From Myxococcus guangdongensis (GTDB taxonomy: Bacteria > Myxococcota > Myxococcia > Myxococcales > Myxococcaceae): 64,000 nucleotides of DNA. The stretch's first letter is position 1. Each line of letters starts with the position of its first letter. This document shows, in pieces, positions 42,842 through 51,563 of the stretch. Location of the stretch: assembly GCF_024198255.1 (NCBI RefSeq), contig NZ_JAJVKW010000025.1, positions 1 to 64,000 of the forward strand, written 5' to 3'. The translations under genes were made by a program, and so were the position numbers. The notes below the pieces were generated by a model. The model was not told the origin of the DNA and searched no databases. It saw only the letters and a list, made by a program, of their open reading frames with translations.

Positions 42842-45800
42842 ATGCAATGGCTCGCCAATCTCGCCGTGCGCCGCGCCGTCTTCGCGTCGGTGCTGATGAT
42901 CGCCATCCTCGTCGTCGGCGTCGCCGGCTACCTCAACCTGGGCGTCGACGCCTTCCCCAAGGTCGACGTCCCCGTCATCACCATCACCACCCGCCTGGAC
43001 GGCGCCTCGCCCGAGGTCGTCGAGTCGGAGCTCACCGAGAAGATAGAGCAGTCGGTCAACACCATCTCCGGCATCGACGAGCTGCGCTCGGTCTCCAGTG
43101 ACGGCGTCAGCCAGGTCACCCTCGGCTTCACGCTGGAGAAGGACATCGACGTGGCGGCGCAGGACGTGCGCGACCACGTGGCGGTGGTGCTCAACGAGTT
43201 GCCGAGCGGCGTGGACCCGCCCGTCATCACCAAGATGGACCCGGATGCCTCCCCCATCCTCTACATCGCGCTGAAGGGCCCCCCGGGCGCCACGCCGCGG
43301 GAGGTCACGGAGCTGGCCGACAAGCGCCTCCAGCGCGAAATCGAGAACGTCTCCGGCGTGGGGGAGGTGAACATCGTCGGTGGGCGGGAGCGCCAGGTGA
43401 GCGTGTGGCTGGAGAGCGAGGCCCTGCGCGCGCACGGCATCACCGCGGCGGACGTGCAGCGGGCGCTGGCGAGCCAGAACCTGGAGGCCCCTGGAGGCAC
43501 GCTCCAGACGGGCCCTCGGGACTTGAGCCTGCGCGTGCAGGGCCGGGTGGAGTCCATCGAGGCGCTCGGCCGCATCGTCATCCGCAACGTGGAGGGGCGC
43601 CCCCTGCGCATCCAGGACGTGGCGCGCGTGGAGGACGGCGAGGTGGAGGAGCAGACGGCGGCGCGGTTGGATGGCGCGCCCACCGTGGTGCTGACGGTGC
43701 GCAAGCAGAGCGGCGAGAACACGGTGGCGGTGGTGAAGTCCGTGCGCGAGCGGCTGGGGCGGGCACAGGCGCTGTTGCCCCAGGGCTACACGATGGAGGT
43801 GGTGCGCGACACGTCTGGCACCATCCAGACGCAGGTCCACTCGGTCATCGAGCACCTGATTCTCGGCGCGCTGTTCTCCGCGCTCGTCGTGCTGTTGTTC
43901 CTGGGCAACGTGCGCTCCACCCTCATCGCCGCGCTGGCCATCCCCATCTCCATCATCGGCACCTTCGCGCTGATGTGGCTGCAGGGCTTCACGCTCAACA
44001 TCATCACCCTGCTGGCCCTGGCGCTGGCGGTGGGAATCGTCATCGACGACGCCATCGTCGTGCTGGAGAACATCGTCCGCTTCATCGAGGAGAAGAAACT
44101 CAAGCCCTTCCCGGCCGCCATCCTCGCCACGCGGGACATCGGCCTCGCGGTGCTCGCCACCACGCTCAGCCTGATGGCGGTGTTCGTGCCCGTGGCGTTC
44201 ATGACGGGCATCGTCGGGCGGTTCCTCAAGGGCTTCGGCCTCACCATGGCGTATGCCATCGGGGTGTCGCTCATCGTGTCCTTCACCCTGACGCCCATGC
44301 TGGCGGCCCGGTGGCTGGACCCTGCCCCCGAGAGCGGGCACTCGAAGAAGACGGTGCTCCAGAAGCTGGTGGACCGCTTCTACCTGCCCATCGAGAACGC
44401 CTACATGGCCATGCTGCGCTACGTGATGCGCCACCGCTGGCTCGTCGTCGTCGTGTGCGTGGCGACGCTCGGCTCCTGCGTGCCGCTCTTCAAGGCCGTG
44501 CCCGTCAGCTTCCAGCCGCCCAACGACGAGGCGAACTTCGCCATCAACCTGCGCACGCCCGAGGGCACGAGCCTCCAGGCCACGCTCATCGCCGCCGAGC
44601 GCATCGCCCGCGAGACGCGCCGCATCCCCGGCGTGGCCCACACCCTGACCACCATCGGCAACAACGCCCAGCGCACGCCCAACGTGGCCAACATCTACGT
44701 GCGACTGGTGGACCCCGTCGAGCGAGCGCAGAGCCAGCAGGAGCTGGCCGCGCGGGTGCGGCGGGACATCGTCTCCAAGCAGCCCCCGGGGCTGCGCATC
44801 GACATCTCCGACGTGAGCGCCTTCTCGGGGGGCTCGAACAAGTCGGTGCAGTACATCCTCAACGGGCCGGACCTGGAGAAGCTGGGCGAGTACAGCCAGC
44901 GCATCGTGGAGCAGCTGCGCGAGTTCCCCAGCGCCGCGGACGTGGACTCCAGCATGGTGCTGGGCAAGCCCGAGGTCCGGGTGCACGTGCTGCGCGACAA
45001 GGCGGCGGACCTGGGCGTCCAGGTGTCGGACATCTCCAACACCCTGCGGCTCCTGGTGGGAGGCATGGACGCGTCCACCTTCCAGGACGGCGGCGAGGAC
45101 TACGAGGTGCGGCTGCGCGCCCAGGCCTCGGACCGCGACGACGTGGAGCGGCTGCTGCTGATGACGGTGCCGTCCAGTCGGCTGGGCGCGGTGCCGCTGC
45201 GTGACGTGGTGGAGCTGACACAGCAGACGGGCCCGTCCGAAATCGCCCGGCTCAACCGCCGTCGGCAGGTGACGGTGTCCGCCAACGTGCAGCCCGGCGT
45301 GGGACAGAGCGTGGTGACCCGGCGCCTGGAGGAGATCGTCCAGACGCTGGAGCTGCCGGCGGGCTACTCGGCGGCGGCCACGGGCCAGTCGCGCGAGATG
45401 GGGCGCACGATGACGTCGTTCCTCACCGCCTTCGCCCTGTCGTTCATCTTCATGTACCTCATCCTGGCGGCGCAGTTCGAGAGCTGGCTGCACCCGTTCA
45501 CCATCCTCTTCTGCCTGCCGCTCACCATGCCGTTCGCCCTGCTGTCGCTGCTCATCTTCGGGCAGACCTTCAACCTGCAGTCCGCGCTGGGCCTGCTGGT
45601 GCTCTTCGGCGTGGTGAAGAAGAACTCCATCCTCCAGGTGGACCACACCAACAACCTGCGCGCCCAGGGGATGCCCCGGGCCGAGGCCATCCTCGAGGCC
45701 AACCGGGACAGATTGCGGCCCATCCTGATGACGACCATCGCCTTCGTCGCGGGCATGGTGCCGCTCGTCACCTCCCAGGGCATCGGCGCGGGCATCAACC

Positions 45801-46027
45801 GCGCCACCGCGGGCATCGTGGTGGGAGGCCAGACCCTCTCGCTGCTGCTCACCCTGCTGGCCACGCCGGTCCTCTACTCGCTGCTCGACGACGCGGTGGA
45901 GTGGTGGCGCGCGCGGCGGTCCGGGCGCGGCGCCGTGGACCGGGGGGAGCAGGAGCTGGCCCATCTGGAGCGGCGGGAGCACGCGGCCCCAGCACATCCC
46001 GTGGCCTCGGCCTCCCGTGGCACCTGA
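42842..46027 (+). CDS. RND efflux pump (second system)
   Basis: The 1061-residue inner-membrane pump matches the RND family: the start [39 protein letters not shown], the proton-relay [22 protein letters not shown] near residue 402, the conserved [23 protein letters not shown] and TM10-12 near residues 870-1030 ([19 protein letters not shown]). Two large periplasmic loops lie between TM1-2 and TM7-8. Length and spacing are normal. It completes a channel-adaptor-pump operon following a TetR gene. It is a different RND lineage from the pump at 8401-11514 (for example the TM4 loop sequence differs), so it is probably not a recent duplicate. Confidence 0.95.
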   Translation: MQWLANLAVRRAVFASVLMIAILVVGVAGYLNLGVDAFPKVDVPVITITTRLDGASPEVVESELTEKIEQSVNTISGIDELRSVSSDGVSQVTLGFTLEKDIDVAAQDVRDHVAVVLNELPSGVDPPVITKMDPDASPILYIALKGPPGATPREVTELADKRLQREIENVSGVGEVNIVGGRERQVSVWLESEALRAHGITAADVQRALASQNLEAPGGTLQTGPRDLSLRVQGRVESIEALGRIVIRNVEGRPLRIQDVARVEDGEVEEQTAARLDGAPTVVLTVRKQSGENTVAVVKSVRERLGRAQALLPQGYTMEVVRDTSGTIQTQVHSVIEHLILGALFSALVVLLFLGNVRSTLIAALAIPISIIGTFALMWLQGFTLNIITLLALALAVGIVIDDAIVVLENIVRFIEEKKLKPFPAAILATRDIGLAVLATTLSLMAVFVPVAFMTGIVGRFLKGFGLTMAYAIGVSLIVSFTLTPMLAARWLDPAPESGHSKKTVLQKLVDRFYLPIENAYMAMLRYVMRHRWLVVVVCVATLGSCVPLFKAVPVSFQPPNDEANFAINLRTPEGTSLQATLIAAERIARETRRIPGVAHTLTTIGNNAQRTPNVANIYVRLVDPVERAQSQQELAARVRRDIVSKQPPGLRIDISDVSAFSGGSNKSVQYILNGPDLEKLGEYSQRIVEQLREFPSAADVDSSMVLGKPEVRVHVLRDKAADLGVQVSDISNTLRLLVGGMDASTFQDGGEDYEVRLRAQASDRDDVERLLLMTVPSSRLGAVPLRDVVELTQQTGPSEIARLNRRRQVTVSANVQPGVGQSVVTRRLEEIVQTLELPAGYSAAATGQSREMGRTMTSFLTAFALSFIFMYLILAAQFESWLHPFTILFCLPLTMPFALLSLLIFGQTFNLQSALGLLVLFGVVKKNSILQVDHTNNLRAQGMPRAEAILEANRDRLRPILMTTIAFVAGMVPLVTSQGIGAGINRATAGIVVGGQTLSLLLTLLATPVLYSLLDDAVEWWRARRSGRGAVDRGEQELAHLERREHAAPAHPVASASRGT

Positions 46028-46119
46028 GACGCGGAGCGGGATTGAACCTCGCGGGCCCTGGCTCGCGCTCGAGCACACCTTGGATGTCGGAAAGCACCTG
46101 AGCCCGGAGACCCTCCACC

Positions 46120-46314
46120 ATGTTCGTATTCTCGCTGCTCATGCTGTTGCCGCAGGGGACACCTCAGGACAAGAAGCCTCGCCGGGGCGCCGGGCCTTCG
46201 CCCCGCGGCACCTCGACGCGAGGCGCGACCTCGAAGAGGCGGGGCGCGGCGACGACGAGGGCGCCCCACCCGCCGACCCGACCCAAGGCGCATGGGGGGC
46301 GCGTCGGCCGATGA
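46120..46314 (+). CDS. Small basic protein coupled to the beta-barrel gene, uncertain
   Basis: A 64-residue frame starts at ATG 46120 with a hydrophobic start (FVFSLLMLLPQG) followed by a very basic Arg/Gly/Pro tail. Its TGA overlaps the ATG of the next gene (ATGA at 46311), so translational coupling is possible. Composition is low-complexity and no family is recognised. It may be a real leader peptide gene or a chance frame. Confidence 0.4.
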   Translation: MFVFSLLMLLPQGTPQDKKPRRGAGPSPRGTSTRGATSKRRGAATTRAPHPPTRPKAHGGRVGR

Positions 46315-47303
46315 GCTTCGACGCCTCCCGAGCCCTCCCCGCCAGGGGCCTGCTCCTCTTCGCCCTGCTGGTGACGAGCACCGCGAGCGCGCAGACCTCC
46401 GACGACCGTGCCTATGTGGGCTTCACCACCAAGCGGGGCACGTCCATCGGCTCACATGGCGTGAAGCTGGAAGAGCAGCTCCAACTGGAGCTGCGTCCGA
46501 TGCTGCCGTCCTTTTCGCTGGGACACGCGCGGCTCGTCCCCATCCTGGGCTTCGAGACCCGCTGGATGGGGATGCAGCCACGGACACCGCCCCTCATGGC
46601 GCAGGAGGACCAGATGCATGGGGCGCTCCATCGCTTCCAGCTCGGGCTCACCCTGGTGCAACCGCTCGCGCCGCGCTGGCTGCTGATGGTGGGTGCGACC
46701 GGGAGCGCGCGCACGGACTTCTCGATGGACTTCGACTTCGAGAAGGACACGTCCTGGGCGGCCTTCGTCATGGCGAACTATTTCCTCGGCGGGGACCCGA
46801 GGATGACGCTCACGCTGGGGGCCGTCGCCCAGTATCCGTTCGAACAGGTTCCAATCTTCCCGCTGGTGGGCTTCGCCTACCGCAAGGACCCGTTCATCCT
46901 GGAGCTGGGCGTGCCGCGCGCCACCCTGCTCATGAAGTGGGGGAGCCGGCTGGAGCTGGGGTTCACCGGCGCCTTCGAGCGGCAGATCTTCCGCATCGAC
47001 CTCCCGGGCGACCTCGAGCAGCTGGGCGCCCACTATGCCCAGGAGACCAGCCTGCGCTTCGGCCCGACGATGAACGTGCGGCTGGGCTCCGGACCGCTCT
47101 GGCTCAGCTCCTCCGTCGGCCTCGACTTCATGAATGACTACGCGCTGCTCGACCGGGACCGAGAGCGCATCGCGCCCGACATCGCCGCGCCGACGAAGCC
47201 CGCGCCCTACCTGCGCTTCCAGGTGAGCTGGCGGCCTCCCCACCGCCCCGCGGCGGATGCGCGCCCGGCCGGGGTGCCCGCTCCCGGGGTCGAGAAGCGT
47301 TGA
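46311..47303 (+). CDS. Outer-membrane beta-barrel protein, DUF6268-like
   Basis: The 330-residue protein has a signal peptide ending SASAQ or TASAQ near residue 24, then alternating hydrophobic beta-strand segments (RAYVGFTTKRGTSIGSHGVKL, MMVGATGSARTDF, YFLGGDPRMTLTLGAVAQYP, ELGFTGAFERQIFRIDLPG). It ends with the strand-like PAPYLRFQVSW and a Pro-rich tail. Features fit outer-membrane barrel families such as DUF6268; the function is unknown. It follows the second RND operon by 283 bases and converges on the next gene with 19 bases between stops. Confidence 0.75.
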   Translation: MSFDASRALPARGLLLFALLVTSTASAQTSDDRAYVGFTTKRGTSIGSHGVKLEEQLQLELRPMLPSFSLGHARLVPILGFETRWMGMQPRTPPLMAQEDQMHGALHRFQLGLTLVQPLAPRWLLMVGATGSARTDFSMDFDFEKDTSWAAFVMANYFLGGDPRMTLTLGAVAQYPFEQVPIFPLVGFAYRKDPFILELGVPRATLLMKWGSRLELGFTGAFERQIFRIDLPGDLEQLGAHYAQETSLRFGPTMNVRLGSGPLWLSSSVGLDFMNDYALLDRDRERIAPDIAAPTKPAPYLRFQVSWRPPHRPAADARPAGVPAPGVEKR

Positions 47304-47322
47304 GCGAGCACCCGGAGGCGCG

Positions 47323-47901
47323 TCAGTGCGACTCGGACAAATGGCTGGTGGCGGTCCAGCGCTTGCCATCGAAGCGATAGAACCAGGTGGCGTTGCCCTC
47401 GCCCCAGTCCACGAGCGCATCCCGGCTCGTCGCGGGCACGCCATGCAGGCCGGGCTTCTTGTTCGGGAGATAGAGCTGCAAGCAGCTCACCTCGCGAGGC
47501 AGCGACTGGACCTCACGCACCAGGCCCTTGCGCGTGAAGAGGATGCGCACGGGCACCGAGCCGTTGCACGAGAAGCCCTTGCCCGGGAACGCGTAGTCCG
47601 GCGCCCCGTCCTTGTCGAAGTCACCCCGGATGCAGGGCACGCCACTCGTGCGGAGCACCTGCGCATCCAACCCGAGCTCGCGCAAGGTGGACTCCGCCGA
47701 GCCCACGCTGCCCACGCAGAGACACTGCCGCGCCTCCACCGGATTGCAGCTCGGGTCCTGATAGGACAGCTCCACGCGCCGCGAAGCCTCCGGCGCGGGG
47801 GCCCCCTGGGTGCTCGGGGTCACCACGGCTTGGGACGACGCCTCGGCATAGCCGAGGGCAACCAGCGGAAGAGTCCAGCCCAGCATCCAGCGCACACCCA
47901 T
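47323..47901 (-). CDS. Secreted protein of unknown function
   Basis: The 192-residue protein has a signal peptide (WMLGWTLPLVALGYAEA) and about six cysteines (CNPVEARQCLCVG near residue 56; GVPCIRGDFDKDGAPDYAFPG near residue 88; FSCNGSVPV; and CLQLYLP), which suggests a disulfide-rich exported domain. The DKDGAPDYAF stretch is an FG-GAP-like loop. It ends with DWGEGNATWFYRFDGKRWTATSHL. I do not recognise the family. It converges on the beta-barrel gene. Confidence 0.7.
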   Translation of the reverse strand: MGVRWMLGWTLPLVALGYAEASSQAVVTPSTQGAPAPEASRRVELSYQDPSCNPVEARQCLCVGSVGSAESTLRELGLDAQVLRTSGVPCIRGDFDKDGAPDYAFPGKGFSCNGSVPVRILFTRKGLVREVQSLPREVSCLQLYLPNKKPGLHGVPATSRDALVDWGEGNATWFYRFDGKRWTATSHLSESH

Positions 47902-47984
47902 GATGTATCGGTTCCTTCCAGGCCCAGGGATGAAGCGGGCACCCGCCTATACGGCGGGCAGCGCGCGCTATTCAATGCGCCCGC

Positions 47985-48425
47985 TCACGAAGCGCGTTTC
48001 CCGCCGGCGCGAGGCGTCTGACGGGCCCGGGCGGCGAGGATGCGCGACAGGTTGTCCTCGATCCAGAGCGTCAGCCCCTCCACCTGCTGGGCCACCTCCT
48101 CGCCCAGCGGCGTGAGGCTGTACTCCACGCGCGGCGGCACCTCCGGGAACACCTCGCGCGTCACGAAGCCGTCGGCCTCCAGGGCCTGGAGGGTCTGCGA
48201 GAGCATCTTCTCGCTCACGCCGGCCACCTTGCGCCGCAGCTCGCTGAAGCGGTGCGTGCCTTCCTCCAACAGGGCCACGAGCGCCAGCACGCCCCAGCGG
48301 CTCGTCACGTGCTCGAGCACGCCTCGCGAGGGACACATCGGGGCGTACACATCACCTCGCGACGGGCCCTGGGCCTGCCCGCTCAACCGCTTCAACACTT
48401 CCGTGTTCCGCTTCCGCGTCGCCAT
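47985..48425 (-). CDS. HxlR family regulator, divergent from QorB-like gene
   Basis: The 146-residue protein has an HxlR core with the Cys of MCPSRGVLEHVTSRWGVLAL near residue 32, then RFSELRRKVAGVSEKMLSQTLQALEADGFVTREVFPEVPPRVEYSLTPLGEEV. The Cys position is that used by QorR/YodB-type sensors of diamide and quinones, so oxidation sensing is a reasonable inference. ATG 48425 is favoured over the upstream in-frame ATG at 48464, which lies past the operator. The pair HxlR plus divergent QorB-like enzyme repeats the known qorR/qorB (ytfH/ytfG) arrangement. A 10+10-bp dyad fills the space between them. Confidence 0.9.
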   Translation of the reverse strand: MATRKRNTEVLKRLSGQAQGPSRGDVYAPMCPSRGVLEHVTSRWGVLALVALLEEGTHRFSELRRKVAGVSEKMLSQTLQALEADGFVTREVFPEVPPRVEYSLTPLGEEVAQQVEGLTLWIEDNLSRILAARARQTPRAGGKRAS

Positions 48426-48429
48426 GATG

Positions 48430-48462
48430 GGTAAGTACCTTACTTCAAGGTGGGTACTTACC
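48430..48462. promoter_or_regulatory. HxlR/QorR-type operator between the divergent genes
   Basis: GGTAAGTACC at 48430-48439 and its exact complement GGTACTTACC at 48453-48462 flank a 13-bp spacer; a nested AAGTA-N3-TACTT dyad lies at 48434-48446. It starts five bases from the HxlR start codon. Confidence 0.7.
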
Positions 48463-48524
48463 AACAGAAAGCAAGGTCGTTAGGGTGACTCGCGTCATCT
48501 CACCCCCATTCGGGAGGACCCCTC

Positions 48525-49382
48525 ATGATTGCTGTCACCGGAGCCACCGGCCACCTGGGCCGCCACGTCATCGACCAGTTGCTGCGCAAGGTCCCCGCCA
48601 CCCAGGTGGTCGCGGTCGTCCGCTCGCCCGACAAGGCCAAGGACCTGGCCGAGCGGGGCGTACAGGTGCGCCAGGGCGACTACGAGAAGCCCGCGACGCT
48701 CGACGCCGCGTTCCAGGGCATCGACTCGCTGCTGCTCATCTCCTCGAACGAGGTGGGCAAGCGGCTGTCCCAGCACGAGGCGGCCATCGCGGCGGCGAAG
48801 AAGGCGGGCGTCAAGCACGTCGTCTACACCAGCCTCCTGCACGCCGACACGTCCGGCCTCTCGCTCGCGCCAGAGCACCTGGGGACGGAGAAGGCCCTCC
48901 GCGCCTCGGGGCTCGGCTTCACGCTGCTGCGCAATGGCTGGTACCTGGAGAACTACACCGAGAACCTGGGCTCCGCGCTCCAGCACGGCGTGCTGCTGGG
49001 CGCCGCGAAGGAGGGCCGCATCGCGGCCGCCGCCCGCGCGGACTTCGCCGCCGCCGCGGTGGCGGTGCTGACCACGCCGGGGCACGAGGGCAAGGTGTAC
49101 GAGCTCGCGGGGGACGCGCCCTTCACCATGGCCGAGCTCGCCGCGGAGGTGGCGCGCCAGTCCGGCAAGCCCGTGGCCTACAACGACCTGCCCCAGGACA
49201 AGTACGAGGAGACCCTGCGGGGCTTCGGACTGCCGGGGCCGGTGGCGCAGATGCTCGCGAGCGCCGACGCGGGAATCGCGCGCGGTGAGCTGGATGACCG
49301 AAGCGGGGAGCTGCATCGACTCATCGGCCGGGACACCACGCCCCTGGCCCAGGCCGTGAGCGTGGGCCTGAAGGGCGCCTGA
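48525..49382 (+). CDS. QorB-like NAD(P)H quinone reductase (NmrA/SDR-type)
   Basis: The 285-residue protein has an N-terminal Rossmann motif VTGATGHLGRHVIDQLL and the pattern VVRSPDKAKDLAERGVQVRQGDYEKPATL, followed by VGKRLSQHEAAIAAAKKAGVKHVVYTSLLHAD and LRNGWYLENYTENL, which is close to QorB (YtfG), a zinc-free NADPH quinone reductase. GGAGG lies seven bases before the ATG. It is divergent from the HxlR gene with a strong dyad between; it is therefore likely induced by quinones or diamide-like stress. Confidence 0.92.
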   Translation: MIAVTGATGHLGRHVIDQLLRKVPATQVVAVVRSPDKAKDLAERGVQVRQGDYEKPATLDAAFQGIDSLLLISSNEVGKRLSQHEAAIAAAKKAGVKHVVYTSLLHADTSGLSLAPEHLGTEKALRASGLGFTLLRNGWYLENYTENLGSALQHGVLLGAAKEGRIAAAARADFAAAAVAVLTTPGHEGKVYELAGDAPFTMAELAAEVARQSGKPVAYNDLPQDKYEETLRGFGLPGPVAQMLASADAGIARGELDDRSGELHRLIGRDTTPLAQAVSVGLKGA

Positions 49383-49395
49383 GCGCCCTCGGGAC

Positions 49396-49768
49396 TCAAG
49401 ACCACACGAGCGTCTGCGTCGCGGAGAGGCTCGACAGGCCCTCCTCCGTGTCGCAGGCGCCGTGCTGGAGGCTGGCGTAGACGAACGTCCGGACGGCGGT
49501 GGCGCCCTGGAACCTCCCGGACATCACCGTGCCCGTCTGGACCACGGTGATGAGGGTCGGCTCGGGGGCCACCGTGACGTCGGTGAGCACGAAGGGGGGA
49601 CGTCTCCCCCGTGTTCCACGTCAGCGTCGCGGTGACAGGCAGGGATTTGAACCGCGTGGCGCACGAGTCGTCCGGGACGACGATGGTCGACGCGTTGCTC
49701 GCGGACGTCACCGGGTCTCCCATCACGGTGACGCAATTGCTCGAGCGACCCTGCGGGGCGGCTCCACC
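49396..49768 (-). pseudogene. 3' fragment of a secreted protein gene with frameshift in a G6/C6 run
   Basis: On the minus strand a coding stretch begins near 49768 without a proper start (NCVTVMGDPVTSASNAST, then DDSCATRFKSLPVTATLTWNTGE). It shifts frame at the six-base G run at 49594-49599 and continues as VLTDVTVAPEPTLITVVQTG through to SLSATQTLVWS. Removing one base from the run joins the two halves as ETSPFVLTDVTV. The upstream part is cut off where an opposite-strand fragment starts. It looks like the C-terminal part of a Cys-containing exported protein. Confidence 0.6.
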
Positions 49769-50160
49769 TCACCCTCGTCTACATCACCGGCCACCGGGGC
49801 ACGCTCTGGGTCGGCCAGGGGAAGACGTGGAAGCGACTCCAGGACGGAGGGCTCCTCGTGTCGGAGCTCCATGACAGCGCGCGATTCGCGGGTGCGCGCT
49901 ACCGTGGAACCCATCAGGGCCTGTGGGTGAAGGCCCAGCAAGGACGGCTGCGACCCGTGCGCGAGGTGGACTCGAGGATGAAGGCGAACGTGGCGACGTG
50001 CTCCGGCCGCATCGGAATCCGCCCGGATGGCACGCGGATGCGGAGCGCGAGCCTCCGAGGCGCCGCCCTCTTCGATGGCGGGCGCTGGACATTCTCGTTC
50101 CAGACTTCCCGCACCTCCAGGGTCCCACGGCGCAAGATGGCCCCTCGGAGGAAGCCATGA
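49741..50160 (+). pseudogene. 5'-truncated gene fragment, propeller-like
   Basis: From about 49741 the plus strand reads RLHLTLVYITGHRGTLWVGQGKTWKRL, then LWVKAQQGRLRPVREV and RIGIRPDGTRM, which looks like sensor-type or other beta-propeller blades (GTLWVGQ...W). No signal peptide or start is present; the first ATG (49858) is inside the coherent region. The reading frame ends at 50160, overlapping the next gene's ATG, so that gene may once have been coupled to it. Truncation at the same point as the minus-strand fragment suggests a rearrangement junction. Confidence 0.5.
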
Positions 50161-51431
50161 AGCACCCCACCCGTCCCCATACACGCCACCCGAAGCCTCG
50201 GGGCCACTCGCGCGGCCTGCCGAGCCTCGGGCTTGGACTCGCGATGTCGATGACCGCGTGCCGGTCCTCCTCACAGACGATGGACGACAGCGCCGCGCAG
50301 CTCGTCTCGTCGGAGTCCGCGCCCTTCGTGGCGGCCCCGGCCCAGACGCCCTCGTGGCTCGGTGTCCCCGCGGCCGACTCGCGGGTGCAGGTCATCGGGC
50401 GTGCGTACCGCTCCGGGACTCGCGTCGTCTTCTCCCACCCCGGCGTGACGATTCGCGTGCGGTTCTGGGGAGATGCCCTGCGGATGCGCCTCGACGACGC
50501 GGGGCTGGGTGGCGACACGAAGACCAACTACTTCGACGTCATCGTCGACGGGGGCGCGCCCCAGAAGCTGGAGGTGAAGGGCGGCCCGGCCACCTACCCG
50601 CTCGCCACCGGACTCCCGCTGGGGCTCCACACGGTGGAGGTCCTCAAGCGCACCGAGACCTCGGTGGGCGTCACCACGCTCGAGGCCCTCGAGGTCCACG
50701 GAGAGCTCCGGGAGCCGCCGCCTCGCGCGCCGCTGCGGATGGAGTTCGTCGGAGACTCCATCACCTGCGGCTACGGCACCGACGTCTCCATCATCCCGCC
50801 CTCCCCCTCGTGGCGCGCGCCCACCTTCACCTCCAAGAACGAGAACCCCACGCGGACCTACGCGTGGCTCACGGCCCGACAGCTGGGCGCGGAGGCCTCG
50901 CTCATCTGCCACTCGGGTCACGGCGTGTACCGCAACCTGGACCTGTCGACGTCGGGGCTCCTGCCCGCCCTCTATGAGCTCGCGGTCCCCGGCCACAGTG
51001 CACCTTGGGACTCCTCCGGTGAGTCACCCCACGTGATTGTCATCAACGCGGGGAGCAACGACACCCTCGCCGGTTACGGCACGGAGGTCTTCCTCCCGGA
51101 TGAAACGGCCTTCAAGTCTGCCTATCGGACGTTCCTCACCCGCTTGCGTGCGCTGCATCCGCAAGCACACCTCGTGTGCACGCTGGGCAGCATGACGGAT
51201 GGCTACAAGCAGCAGGAACAAGGCGGCCCTTCCGTCCACGTGGGCGACTGGCTCACCGAGCTGGTCGCCGAGCGGAATCAACAGGGCGACGCGCGCGTCC
51301 ACCGCCATGTCATGGCCGTGCAGAACCCGTCCGTGGACGGAGTCGCCGAGGACTGGCATCCGTCCGCCGGCACCCACGCGAAGATGGCCGAAGCATTGAG
51401 CCGCTTCATCCAGGACGTCATCCGCCAATAA
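50157..51431 (+). CDS. SGNH/GDSL lipoprotein esterase, CE2-like
   Basis: The 424-residue protein has a long basic leader ending in a lipobox (SMTAC, Cys about 35), then a jelly-roll N-terminal domain (VQVIGRAYRSGTRVVFSHPGVTIRVRFWGDALRMR) and an SGNH hydrolase domain. The catalytic blocks are EFVGDSITCGYG near residue 199, VINAGSND near residue 300, and the Asp-His pair in DWHPSAGTHAKM near residue 402. This two-domain design matches carbohydrate esterase family 2 (deacetylation of xylan or glucomannan). A role in polysaccharide breakdown is likely. The ATG overlaps the stop of the fragment before it. Confidence 0.88.
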   Translation: MKHPTRPHTRHPKPRGHSRGLPSLGLGLAMSMTACRSSSQTMDDSAAQLVSSESAPFVAAPAQTPSWLGVPAADSRVQVIGRAYRSGTRVVFSHPGVTIRVRFWGDALRMRLDDAGLGGDTKTNYFDVIVDGGAPQKLEVKGGPATYPLATGLPLGLHTVEVLKRTETSVGVTTLEALEVHGELREPPPRAPLRMEFVGDSITCGYGTDVSIIPPSPSWRAPTFTSKNENPTRTYAWLTARQLGAEASLICHSGHGVYRNLDLSTSGLLPALYELAVPGHSAPWDSSGESPHVIVINAGSNDTLAGYGTEVFLPDETAFKSAYRTFLTRLRALHPQAHLVCTLGSMTDGYKQQEQGGPSVHVGDWLTELVAERNQQGDARVHRHVMAVQNPSVDGVAEDWHPSAGTHAKMAEALSRFIQDVIRQ

Positions 51432-51563
51432 GACATTTGCCAATAAGCAAAGCCGTGGACAGGAGAATGCTCTGTCCTCACTGAACGACACACGTGTCCA
51501 ACGGCAGATGGAGCAACCTGACAGGCCATTGGGCACACTCCCTCGGTGTGCCATGCTTTGGTC

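Noticed and set aside
41549-46078. Open frame of about 1500 codons on the minus strand under the second adaptor and RND pump
   Set aside because: It is the antisense of clear adaptor and pump genes. Long antisense frames are expected from high third-position GC; its His/Arg/Gln/Ala-rich composition has no domain.
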